Assembly: GCA_964491665.1 (NCBI GenBank) | Contig: CAZBII010000004.1 | Span: 6,782-70,781 of the forward strand | Direction of reading: 5' to 3' | From: Ch67 sp964491665 | GTDB taxonomy: Bacteria > Pseudomonadota > Gammaproteobacteria > Pseudomonadales > Ketobacteraceae | DNA: 64,000 nt | Notes under the pieces: generated by a model | Seen by the model: the letters and a program-made list of their open reading frames with translations, nothing else | What the model was told of the DNA's origin: nothing | Database searches by the model: none | Translations under genes and position numbers: made by a program | Part shown: piece after piece, positions 41,652 to 49,681 of the stretch | How the letters are laid out: every line of letters begins with the position of its first letter | How positions within the stretch are numbered: the stretch's first letter is position 1

Positions 41652-43225
41652 AACTCACTGGCAACCTGGATCAGGCAGCGGCTCGCTACAGCCGCTCCAT
41701 TGATCAGATGGCAAAATCCAGCAGCCGGTCACTGAACGTTATGCGCGGATCGGTGCATGCCATGGGCAAGGGGCTGGATGCGATGGGCAACCGGTACACT
41801 GCGTTGTTGACCGGTGGTGGTTTGACGGCTGCTACCATGCAAGTGGCCGAGTTCGATGCCCAGATGACGCGGCTGGGCACCGATGCAAACATGGCGGCCG
41901 ACCAGGTGAAGCGCTGGAAGCAGGAGGTGCAGAGCGTGGCCAATGCGCCCGACATCCGCATTAATACCGGTGACCTTGCCAGGGCGCTGGATACGGTCAA
42001 CGCAAAAACCGGCGACGTTGCATTCACAGAAAAAAACGTGCGCAACCTTGGCCTGGCCATTCAGGCATTCGGCGCTGATGCAGGTGATGTGGGCGGGATG
42101 GTGTCGCAGATGTGGAAAAAAGGCATCCGTGATGCCAAAGACGTGGAAGCGTTTTATGACCTGATGTTTATGCAAATGAGCAAGGGTGCCCTGGCGGTTG
42201 CTGATATAGCGCGGATCTCGCCAAAAATTCTATCGACAACCCAGAAGATGGGCCCGCAGGCGGTTGCCGAGCTGACAGGATTGGCCCAGATGTTTGTCAC
42301 AACCACGGGCAGTGCCGACGAGGCAGCGACATCGATTCAAGCAGCAATGCGGACGTTCTCCAATCCTGATGCGCTGAAGTTCTTGAATAGCAACGGCATC
42401 AAGGTGTTTGAAAATGACGGCAAGACACTGCGCCCGCTGAACATGTTGCTGCGCGAAATTATCGAACGTGCCGATGAATCAGAAATCAAACTGCGCAAGA
42501 TCTTTGATGATACGGCAATGGCTGGGGTGCGCTCATTGCTGAAAAAGGAAGATCGAGCGCTGTATGACGAACTGGTGAACGGCACAGTCGAACTTGGCAG
42601 AACCCAGCGCGCAGCAGCGGAAAACGCGAACACCTTTAAGTCGTCGCTGCAATCGCTCAGAAATGTGATGGAAAAGTTCGCGGATAAAAAACTCAGCGGG
42701 CCAACCAAGGGAATTGCTGACTTCTTCAATGAAGGAACCCCGGAACAGCAGGACCAAACGGCTGACGACATCTGGAACGCCGGCTTGGTGGGCGGGGCTG
42801 CCATCCTGGGCCGCAAGGGCTGGAACATGCTGCCGGATTCCGTCCGAAAAAAGATGGCTTTAGGGGCCGGATTGACTCGCAATGTATCGTTGCGAGCGCT
42901 GCCGATGCTGGGGCTTGGTGCAATGGCGACTGCTGCAGCTCAACTTGGAGCTGTTGGCTACGGCGCCTATGAAGGTACCGGCTGGATGATGAGAATGACG
43001 GGCGCTGATGACGCATTCAGCAAGTCCAATTTTGGTGATGCCTATGGCAGGGGTTGGGCAAAAATATTGGCCGCGCTGGGTAACGCTGATGCGCAATCCT
43101 CGCTGGACTCGGAGCGCAATGCAAAACTGACGGTGGCATTTGATATGAGTGGCGCGCCGTTTGTGAAAAGAACCGACACCAACGGCTTTGATGTCAACGT
43201 GGAAGCGGGCGGAGGTACATGGTGA
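41618..43225 (+). CDS. Tail tape-measure protein
   Basis: 535 residues, short for a tape measure. Starts ELETSIVLKLTGNLDQAAARYSRSID and has the phage-TMP core (AEFDAQMTRLGTDANMAADQV, IQAFGADAGDVGGMVSQMWKKG, VADIARISPKILST, VTTTGSADEAATSIQAAMRT). Hydrophobic segments lie near residues 390-450 (GAAILGRKGW; ALPMLGLGAMATAAAQLGAVG). It sets tail length and helps DNA pass the membrane. Confidence 0.92.
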   Translation: MANELETSIVLKLTGNLDQAAARYSRSIDQMAKSSSRSLNVMRGSVHAMGKGLDAMGNRYTALLTGGGLTAATMQVAEFDAQMTRLGTDANMAADQVKRWKQEVQSVANAPDIRINTGDLARALDTVNAKTGDVAFTEKNVRNLGLAIQAFGADAGDVGGMVSQMWKKGIRDAKDVEAFYDLMFMQMSKGALAVADIARISPKILSTTQKMGPQAVAELTGLAQMFVTTTGSADEAATSIQAAMRTFSNPDALKFLNSNGIKVFENDGKTLRPLNMLLREIIERADESEIKLRKIFDDTAMAGVRSLLKKEDRALYDELVNGTVELGRTQRAAAENANTFKSSLQSLRNVMEKFADKKLSGPTKGIADFFNEGTPEQQDQTADDIWNAGLVGGAAILGRKGWNMLPDSVRKKMALGAGLTRNVSLRALPMLGLGAMATAAAQLGAVGYGAYEGTGWMMRMTGADDAFSKSNFGDAYGRGWAKILAALGNADAQSSLDSERNAKLTVAFDMSGAPFVKRTDTNGFDVNVEAGGGTW

Positions 43226-44445
43226 GCTGGCGCGAAAACCTGCAGCCTGCCAGTTTTCGTGGCGTGGCGTTTTGCGTGGAAAATGAAAGCGAGGAATTCG
43301 GCTCCCAGTACCAGGTGCATCAGTACCCGCTGCGCACCCGTCCATACACTGAATACCTGGGCGGAACAGCACAACAGTGGCGCATGAGCCTGTTTGTGCT
43401 GGGTGACGATTACATGAAGCAGCGTGACGCGCTGCGCGTTGCGCTGGCCACGCCTGGCCCCGGCACTCTGGTGCACCCGAAGCTGGGGCGCCTGGAAGTC
43501 GTGGCTATCGAGCCGCGCCGCAGCGAGAACACGCGCGAAGGCGGCATGGCCCGCTTCGATGTGACGTTCTGCATTTACGGCGGCCTGCCGTCGCCCGATG
43601 ACACCGTGGACACGCTGGCCGGTGCCTACGTCGCAGCCGACAAGGTGGACGCGGCTGTGAAGTCGACCGCGTCCAGCGCGCTTTCTAAAACCGGTATCGA
43701 TGATCTGGACACGGAAAGCGCCGGCCTGATCGCGGGCCTGGCCGACAAGCTGAGCAGCATCAACGGGCGCATCCAGTCCGGCACATCAGGCATCGCGCAG
43801 TTGGCATCTGATATCACGCGCCTGGGCGATCAGGCATCCACGCTGCTACAGCAACCGGCAAAGCTGGTGTCGCTGGTGGGTGGCGTCATCAGCGCCACCA
43901 TGGGCGCGGCCAATTCGCTGAAGTCGGCGCTGGATATTTATGACAATCTGAAATCACAGATCCCGCTCACCGCCTTTCGTGGCGACATGACCAAGGGGCG
44001 CCGCCAGCAGACGATCAACAACAACGCACTGGCAACGCTGAACAACTCGCTGGCATTGACCGGTGCGGTGCGCTATGTGGTGAACGCGGCACGCGCGGTG
44101 GACGTGGTCACGAATGACCGCTCACCGTTCGCCAGCATCAACGATGCACAGGCTGTGCAGGCAAAGCTGGGTGCATCGATGTCGGAGGAGATGGCGCGGG
44201 CAGACGACGCAACGCGTGCGCTGCTGGCCGATCTGCGGGCCGCCTTTTATAAACACCTGCGGGCGCACAGTAAAAATCTGGCCCGCGTCACCGGCTACCA
44301 GGTCGGGCAATCGGTGCCGGCGCTGGTGCTGGCGTATGACCTCTATGGTGATCCCTCGCGCGAATCTGATCTGATCCGCCGCAACCGCATCAAGCACCCA
44401 CTGTTCACGCCTGCCAACCGATCGCTGGAGGTGTTGAGTGACTGA
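43219..44445 (+). CDS. DNA circularisation/tail protein N (Mu gpN)
   Basis: 408 residues from ATG 43219 (GTG 43222 also possible; GGAGGT precedes both). WRENLQPASFRGVAFCVENESEEFG and PYTEYLGG match the DNA-circularisation N-terminal family. In Mu, gpN is a tail/baseplate component and also linked with protection of ends. Overlaps the tape-measure stop. Confidence 0.9.
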   Translation: MVSWRENLQPASFRGVAFCVENESEEFGSQYQVHQYPLRTRPYTEYLGGTAQQWRMSLFVLGDDYMKQRDALRVALATPGPGTLVHPKLGRLEVVAIEPRRSENTREGGMARFDVTFCIYGGLPSPDDTVDTLAGAYVAADKVDAAVKSTASSALSKTGIDDLDTESAGLIAGLADKLSSINGRIQSGTSGIAQLASDITRLGDQASTLLQQPAKLVSLVGGVISATMGAANSLKSALDIYDNLKSQIPLTAFRGDMTKGRRQQTINNNALATLNNSLALTGAVRYVVNAARAVDVVTNDRSPFASINDAQAVQAKLGASMSEEMARADDATRALLADLRAAFYKHLRAHSKNLARVTGYQVGQSVPALVLAYDLYGDPSRESDLIRRNRIKHPLFTPANRSLEVLSD

Positions 44446-45505
44446 CAATCTGGTGCTGCACCTTGCCGGCCAGCGCTATGAAGGTTGGAAGGCCATCACC
44501 ATCGTCAACAGTCTGCAGCAAGTCGCGGACAGCTTTTCTCTCACGCTGAGCGACGCCTGGCTGGCGCCTCGCAAGTTGTTGGCACCGCAGGTGGGCATGC
44601 CGGCCACGGTCAGCCTGGACAATGATGTGATCGCGGCAGGTTATCTGGAGGATGTTGATTTGAGCTATGGCGACGGCCAGCACGAAATCAACGCCACCGG
44701 CTACAGTAAAGCCTACGATCTGCTGGTCTGTTCAAACACCACCACCAGCAAGAGCTACAGCGGCATCACGCTGCTGGAACTGGCGCAGCGGCTGTGCAAG
44801 CCGTTCGGTATTTCTGTTTCGGCTGATACCGATGTCGGCAAGCCCATCAGCTGCACGCTCGATCCTGGACAACCGATCATGGATCTGCTGACTGAATATG
44901 CCAGATATCGTGGCGTGGTGATCGTCAGCACCGTGACAGGTGATCTGCTGATTACCAAGGCCGGCACGCAACGCACCCAGACACCGCTCAAGCTGGGCGT
45001 GAATATTCTGCGCGCTGCGCCCCGGTTTTCCGCCAGAGATGTTTTCACCGAATATCATGTGGTGGGTCAGGATGCCGGCGCGAACTGGTCCAGCGCCGAT
45101 GAGAAAGGCCCAGCCAATACCCGCACCGCGTTCTATGACAAGCAACGGTTGTATGGCCGTTACAAGCCGCTGGTGATCACCTGTGACAGCCCGGTGTCAG
45201 AAGCGGATTGCATTGCCAGGTCAAAAGCAGAAGCCGCCACACGCTGGGCGCGGGCGCGCCAGGTGATTTATACAGTGGCCGGCTGGCGGCAGTTCGAGAA
45301 GGGGCCACTGTGGCCAGTGAATCAGCGGGTGCGAGTTGACGATCCGTATGCGGGCATCGCCGAAGATCAGCTAATTGTGGAAAGGCGCCTGATCCTGGAC
45401 AGCCGTGGCCAGCGCACCGAATTGCTGATCATGCCACCGGCAGCGTATGACCCGGTTCCGCTGCCCGAGCCGGCAGCCTCGGGAGGACTGCAATGGGGAC
45501 CGTGA
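44438..45505 (+). CDS. Baseplate hub protein (Mu gpP, gp44)
   Basis: 355 residues from GTG 44438 with GGAGG. LVLHLAGQRYEGWKAITIVNSLQQVADSFSLTL, INATGYSKAYDLLVCS and LNQ-type hub folds (RLCKPFGISVSADTDVG) fit the Mu gpP/T4 gp27 fold. It forms the trimeric hub below the tube and binds the spike encoded next. Confidence 0.92.
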   Translation: MTDNLVLHLAGQRYEGWKAITIVNSLQQVADSFSLTLSDAWLAPRKLLAPQVGMPATVSLDNDVIAAGYLEDVDLSYGDGQHEINATGYSKAYDLLVCSNTTTSKSYSGITLLELAQRLCKPFGISVSADTDVGKPISCTLDPGQPIMDLLTEYARYRGVVIVSTVTGDLLITKAGTQRTQTPLKLGVNILRAAPRFSARDVFTEYHVVGQDAGANWSSADEKGPANTRTAFYDKQRLYGRYKPLVITCDSPVSEADCIARSKAEAATRWARARQVIYTVAGWRQFEKGPLWPVNQRVRVDDPYAGIAEDQLIVERRLILDSRGQRTELLIMPPAAYDPVPLPEPAASGGLQWGP

Positions 45506-46041
45506 ATGTAACGCTGACACGGTCAATCGCCCGCATGCTGGAACCGTTGCGCCGACGCATGCGCATGATCGTGCAACGTGCCGTGGTTGAATACGTGCAT
45601 GCGCAGAATGGCCGACCGTTCGTCCAGGTCGTATCAATGGGTGGTGAACCCTGCGATGCTGAATTTGTGCAGCCATTCGGTTTGGCGTCGACGCCAGTGG
45701 GTGGCGCTGGCGCGGTAGTGCTGAACCTGAATGGCGACCGATCACATGCGATCGCAATCAACGTCGGTGATAATCGCTACCGCGTCGACGTAGCCGCCGG
45801 AGAGGTTGCACTTTATAATCAGGATGGCGCAAAAATTCATCTGAAGACCGGCCGCATTATCGATATCGATGCCGACCAGTTGAATATCAATTGTGATGTT
45901 GTCATCAACGGAACTACCGATATTCAGGGCAACGTGACCACCACCGGCACGCTGAAGAACAACAACATTTCGGTGGGCAGCACGCACGCTCACAATGGCG
46001 TAACGGCAGGAAGTGGCACCACCGGAACGCCGTTACCCTGA
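45493..46041 (+). CDS. Baseplate spike protein (Mu gp45-like)
   Basis: 182 residues. N-terminal OB-fold-like region followed by beta-helical repeats (IIDIDADQLNINCDVVINGTTDIQGN) and a tip STHAHNGVTAGSGTTG. His-x-His in the tip matches the iron-binding apex of P2 gpV and similar spikes. It pierces the outer membrane on contraction. Confidence 0.92.
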   Translation: MGTVNVTLTRSIARMLEPLRRRMRMIVQRAVVEYVHAQNGRPFVQVVSMGGEPCDAEFVQPFGLASTPVGGAGAVVLNLNGDRSHAIAINVGDNRYRVDVAAGEVALYNQDGAKIHLKTGRIIDIDADQLNINCDVVINGTTDIQGNVTTTGTLKNNNISVGSTHAHNGVTAGSGTTGTPLP

Positions 46042-46058
46042 TCAATCCCGCCGGCATC

Positions 46059-46074
46059 AAAGCCCTTTAATCCC
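46059..46074 (+). promoter_or_regulatory. Putative late promoter element, copy 3 (tail module)
   Basis: AAAGCCCTTTAATCCC, identical to 34939-34954, in the 99-base gap before the gp46-like gene. Mu has its PP promoter at the tail-baseplate genes. GTTACCCTGATCAA, 14 bases also found at 34738, begins 26 bases upstream. Confidence 0.65.
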
Positions 46075-46081
46075 CCGTTTA

Positions 46082-46131
46082 AACTCCCGATCAGTACGAT
46101 TTAAGAAAATCGTAGTGGCACAATTCGGGAG
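46082..46131 (+). repeat. Nested double hairpin in the tail-operon leader
   Basis: ACTCCCGA (46082-46089) pairs with TCGGGAGT (46124-46131) and encloses TACGATTT (46094-46101)/AAATCGTA (46106-46113) with an AAGA loop. Both stems are perfect 8-mers. It lies after the late-promoter motif and 9 bases before the GTG of the gp46-like gene, so it may control translation or mRNA stability. Confidence 0.6.
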
Positions 46132-46140
46132 TCTCTTCAT

Positions 46141-46590
46141 GTGAGCGCACCAGCACTGATCTATAAAACTGATCTGGGTACAGGTGATATCCAGCTGGAA
46201 ACAGCTGGCCCCGCTTCTGCGCCGTGGCTGGTGACAGCCGTTTTCATGCTGCTGTTCACCAATTGCAGCGCCCCGCCTGATCAAAACCCTGGCACCCTGA
46301 TTGCCGCACATGGCGGCTACTGGGGCGATATGTTCTTCGAGCAATCCACTGGATCATTACTCTGGCTGCTTGAGCGCGCGCAAGCGACGCAGCAAACGCT
46401 GAACGCTGCCATCAGCTATTGCCAGTCCGCCGTGCAGCCGCTGGTTGACGAAGGCAAGCTGGCGGCCGTTGCGGTGGAAGGTGAACTGCAAGGCACTCTG
46501 ATTGCGCTGCAACTGACGTACACACTGCCATCCGGTGAACAAGGCCGGCTCGACTTGCGGGAGATCTGGAATTATGCCGTGGGTGCGTGA
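46141..46590 (+). CDS. GP46 family baseplate protein
   Basis: 149 residues from GTG 46141 (the overlapping ATG at 46139 is followed at once by TGA). DLGTGDIQLETAGPASAPWLVTAVFMLLFTN, GGYWGDMF and GSLLWLLERA are typical of GP46, a T4 gp25-like wedge protein. Start of a transcription unit after a late-promoter motif. Confidence 0.9.
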   Translation: MSAPALIYKTDLGTGDIQLETAGPASAPWLVTAVFMLLFTNCSAPPDQNPGTLIAAHGGYWGDMFFEQSTGSLLWLLERAQATQQTLNAAISYCQSAVQPLVDEGKLAAVAVEGELQGTLIALQLTYTLPSGEQGRLDLREIWNYAVGA

Positions 46591-47632
46591 CAGTCTGGAA
46601 ACCGTTGTGGAGCGGGTCAAGAACGACATCGAAGTCACCACAGGATTCGATGCGCACAGTCAGGGCAGTGTGTACACGCACCTGGCGCATGTGTTCGGTG
46701 CGTTGTGCCACAGCATGTACGGCATGATCGAGTATTACGGCCGGCAGATATCCGACGATGACAAGGACGACGATGTGCTGATTGCGGAAGCAGCGGCATA
46801 CGGCGTCTATCGAGTGCCTGCAGCGTTTGCGATCGGCAGCCTGTCCATCGCGGGCTCTATCGGCGCCACGATACTGTCCGGCACTCAATTCAAATCATCC
46901 GATGGGCAGTATTACTCGGTCGATGCCGATCACACGCTGGTTGCCACGTCGGCAGAAATTGCCGTGACAGCGGTGGCTGCCGGCGCGGCTGCCAACCAGG
47001 ATGCGGGCACAACGGTGCAGCTGCTGAGCGCTGTGCCTGGCATTGCCAATGCCGCCACAGTCACCGGCGCAGGCATCAAGGCCGGTGCTGACATTGAAGA
47101 AATGTCACGGCTGCGTGCTCGCTTGCGTGAACGCAAGATCAACCCACCGCAAGGCGGCTGTGATTTTGATTACATCCGCTGGGCCAAGGCTGCCCACAGC
47201 GACGTGACACGCGCCTGGGTTTATGCGCATGAAGATGGGATCGGTAGCGTGACGGTTCGTTTCGTTACCGAGGGTCTGGCCAATCCAATTCCGACACCTG
47301 CGCACGTCACGGCTGTGTCGAACTACATCAACCAGGTCGATGTCAGGCCCGCCGGAATGCGCGCACTGACAATCGAAGCGCCAACCGCTGCGCCGTTGAA
47401 TCTGACCTTTGCCAGCTTGGCGCCGGCAACTGCTGAAGTTAAAGCGGCAATCGAAAATGAAATCAAGGACTGGCTGCGCCGCAAGGCCAGTCCGGGTGTC
47501 ACTCTATTTCTGCACCAGCTGGAACAGGCCATTCGTGCGGCGGGTGCTGAAGATTTTGATATCGGGTTGATCGCTGACATTACCCACAGCATCGCCGAGT
47601 TTCCCACGCTGGGAGTCACTACATGGCCGTAG
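46574..47632 (+). CDS. Baseplate J-like protein (Mu gp47)
   Basis: 352 residues from ATG 46574. DSLETVVERVKNDIE, SGTQFKSSDGQYYSVDADHT, RLRARLRERKINPPQGG and WVYAHEDGIGSVTVRFV are features of the gp47/J family. It builds the baseplate wedge. Overlaps both neighbours. Confidence 0.93.
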   Translation: MPWVRDSLETVVERVKNDIEVTTGFDAHSQGSVYTHLAHVFGALCHSMYGMIEYYGRQISDDDKDDDVLIAEAAAYGVYRVPAAFAIGSLSIAGSIGATILSGTQFKSSDGQYYSVDADHTLVATSAEIAVTAVAAGAAANQDAGTTVQLLSAVPGIANAATVTGAGIKAGADIEEMSRLRARLRERKINPPQGGCDFDYIRWAKAAHSDVTRAWVYAHEDGIGSVTVRFVTEGLANPIPTPAHVTAVSNYINQVDVRPAGMRALTIEAPTAAPLNLTFASLAPATAEVKAAIENEIKDWLRRKASPGVTLFLHQLEQAIRAAGAEDFDIGLIADITHSIAEFPTLGVTTWP

Positions 47633-48198
47633 CAGCTGATTATCGCGATGCGATGCTGGCGCTGTTGCCGCGTGGCAAAGCGTGGCCTACCCATCATGAA
47701 AGCCATTTCGGTCTGCTTTTTTTGGCGTTGTCGCACGAATTGGTCAGAGTTGAGCAGCGTGTGCAGCAGCTGTTGCTGGAGCGCAACCCGGCAACGACAT
47801 CTGAAATGCTGCCCGAATGGCTGGAAGACTGGGGCGTGCCAGAACCGATGGTGACGGGCGATCTGGGCGCGTCCAGGCTGCGCGATTTGCTGGTCGCAAA
47901 GATCACGGCACCCGGCTGGCAGTCACGTCAGTATTTTATTGATCTGGCCGCCACGCTGGGATTTGAGATCACCATCACCGAATACACAGAGGCCGATCCC
48001 GGCCCGACTGGCTACGCGGGCAACGAATGGAATTTCGTCTGGAAGATCACCGCACCAGCCACTGATGTTACTCCGGCTCGCTACGGAACAGCGCGTTATG
48101 GAGACCTATACCAGGAGTGGGGCAATGACGTACTGGAAAACTTTCTACGATCGCACGCGCACAAGCATCGCGTCTTACTTTTTGCGAATGAGGCTTAA
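47623..48198 (+). CDS. YmfQ family (DUF2313) tail protein (Mu gp48)
   Basis: 191 residues. YRDAMLALLPRGKAWP and LERNPATTSEMLPEWLEDWGVPE fit the DUF2313 family, which links baseplate and tail fibres. Followed at once by the receptor-binding genes. Confidence 0.92.
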   Translation: MAVAADYRDAMLALLPRGKAWPTHHESHFGLLFLALSHELVRVEQRVQQLLLERNPATTSEMLPEWLEDWGVPEPMVTGDLGASRLRDLLVAKITAPGWQSRQYFIDLAATLGFEITITEYTEADPGPTGYAGNEWNFVWKITAPATDVTPARYGTARYGDLYQEWGNDVLENFLRSHAHKHRVLLFANEA

Positions 48199-48199
48199 A

Positions 48200-48991
48200 A
48201 TGGCTGGATACACAGATAGTCCAACAGCACAACTGCACGCCGGAAAATACACAAACGGCGATCCCATTGCGGGCATTCCGGCCAGTCGCGTCATGGCGGA
48301 ACAGACCAACAACTTGATCGATGAGATCAATAATGTGGTCGTCGCAGCAGGCGCCACGCCTAATTTTGCTGAAAACAATCAGCTGTTGGCCGCCATCACC
48401 ACGCTGCTGTCGTCGTTGTCTATCCCCGTTTCATCGGGCGCAACCACTAATATCTATGGTTATGCCCAGTGCTCTGAATTTACGGTAGCACTCCCGCCAC
48501 TGGTAGATGGCCGCATCTACCGGTTTATTCCGCATGCCACCAATCATGCAACTGTCGCCACCACCCTGAACGGAAAGCCGCTGGTGATGTATTCGCATGA
48601 GACTGTGGGTGTGGTCAGCGAAGTGATCAACGCTCGATATAAAGCGGTGCGGCCGGGCTACGTTGCAGAAGTGCTGTATCGGGAGTCAGATGATGTATTC
48701 ATCGTGATCAACCCGCGAGAAAGCGAAATAATTCACGGATCGATCGTTGTGGGTCTTGCTAGCGGTGTCACATCGCACGGTTGGACCTATACCCGAATTT
48801 CGACGGGCATTTATGAAATTTCCACCGGGATCGGCCGCAATGGTCGACTGCTGGCGCAAATGCCCACCGGAGATTTCATTGCGAATTGCGCAACCCTGGG
48901 CACAAATGGAACTTTCCAGCTCCAGATCAGGGATTTTAATGGTGCGCTGTCGAATACCTCGGGGAATGTCAGTCTGTTCCTGGTGCTGTAA
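48200..48991 (+). CDS. Putative tail fibre/baseplate adaptor protein
   Basis: 263 residues from ATG 48200. MAGYTDSPTAQLHAGKYTNGDPIAGIPASR is a common opening of phage tail proteins; helices up to residue 80, then beta-rich sequence to the end (RDFNGALSNTSGNVSLFLV). It occupies the tail-fibre site after gp48 and may attach the larger proteins downstream. Confidence 0.65.
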   Translation: MAGYTDSPTAQLHAGKYTNGDPIAGIPASRVMAEQTNNLIDEINNVVVAAGATPNFAENNQLLAAITTLLSSLSIPVSSGATTNIYGYAQCSEFTVALPPLVDGRIYRFIPHATNHATVATTLNGKPLVMYSHETVGVVSEVINARYKAVRPGYVAEVLYRESDDVFIVINPRESEIIHGSIVVGLASGVTSHGWTYTRISTGIYEISTGIGRNGRLLAQMPTGDFIANCATLGTNGTFQLQIRDFNGALSNTSGNVSLFLVL

Positions 48992-49023
48992 ACCCCATTA
49001 AATGAGTTTGTGAGGTATCAAAA

Positions 49024-49674
49024 ATGGCGACTTCCCGATTTATCTTCCCGCTGGCGGCAAAAGCAAAAATGATGAGCGCTTTCGGCCTCACCGCGCACGT
49101 CCGCATTTTCAAAGGCACGCTCACGCCCACCGAGGCGCTGGCCACGCTAGCCGATTTCAGCGCGCACGAATGCACGCACGCCGATTACGATCCGGTCGAT
49201 ATTGCGCTGGCGGTGACTACTGCCAGCAACGTGGCAACGCTCGATCCGGCAGACGCTGTTTTCAATGGCGGCAACCCCACCACGCTGGGTGGAAAATATA
49301 TTGCAATCTTCGAGGGCGCTGCGGCAGCTGCTACAGGCGCAACGCCAGTGATCTGCTGGTGCGACGGTTCGGCCAACCAGCTCAGCAACGTCAGCGCCAG
49401 CGCAGCCAATCCATCGGTAATCACCGCAGCCGGCCACACCTGGGCGAATGGGGATAGCGCCATGATCATGCGCTGCCCCAGCAATCGATTCCTGGTCGGG
49501 CGCATTTTTCCGGTTGCCTCCGTGGGCGCCGGTGTGTTCACCCTCACCGGGCTGGATCTGTCGGGCGCTGGTGGCGCCACCCAGATGGATATACTGAAAC
49601 TGAACGACACAACCGAAAAATCAGCGGCAGCCGACATCGCGTGGCTGCAGGCCAACGCCCTGACCAAACGGTAA
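49024..49674 (+). CDS. Virion-associated protein of the tail-fibre module, unknown
   Basis: 216 residues. Beta-rich with Ala/Gly/Thr (VFNGGNPTTLGGKYIAIF, SNVSASAANPSVITAAGHTWANGDSAM, FPVASVGAGVFTLTGLDLSG). Contains TAAGHTWANGD, a phrase like those in ubiquitin-activating-like or carbohydrate-binding beta folds of phage fibres. No family is assigned. Cotranscribed with the tailspike candidate. Confidence 0.55.
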   Translation: MATSRFIFPLAAKAKMMSAFGLTAHVRIFKGTLTPTEALATLADFSAHECTHADYDPVDIALAVTTASNVATLDPADAVFNGGNPTTLGGKYIAIFEGAAAAATGATPVICWCDGSANQLSNVSASAANPSVITAAGHTWANGDSAMIMRCPSNRFLVGRIFPVASVGAGVFTLTGLDLSGAGGATQMDILKLNDTTEKSAAADIAWLQANALTKR

Positions 49675-49681
49675 TACGACG

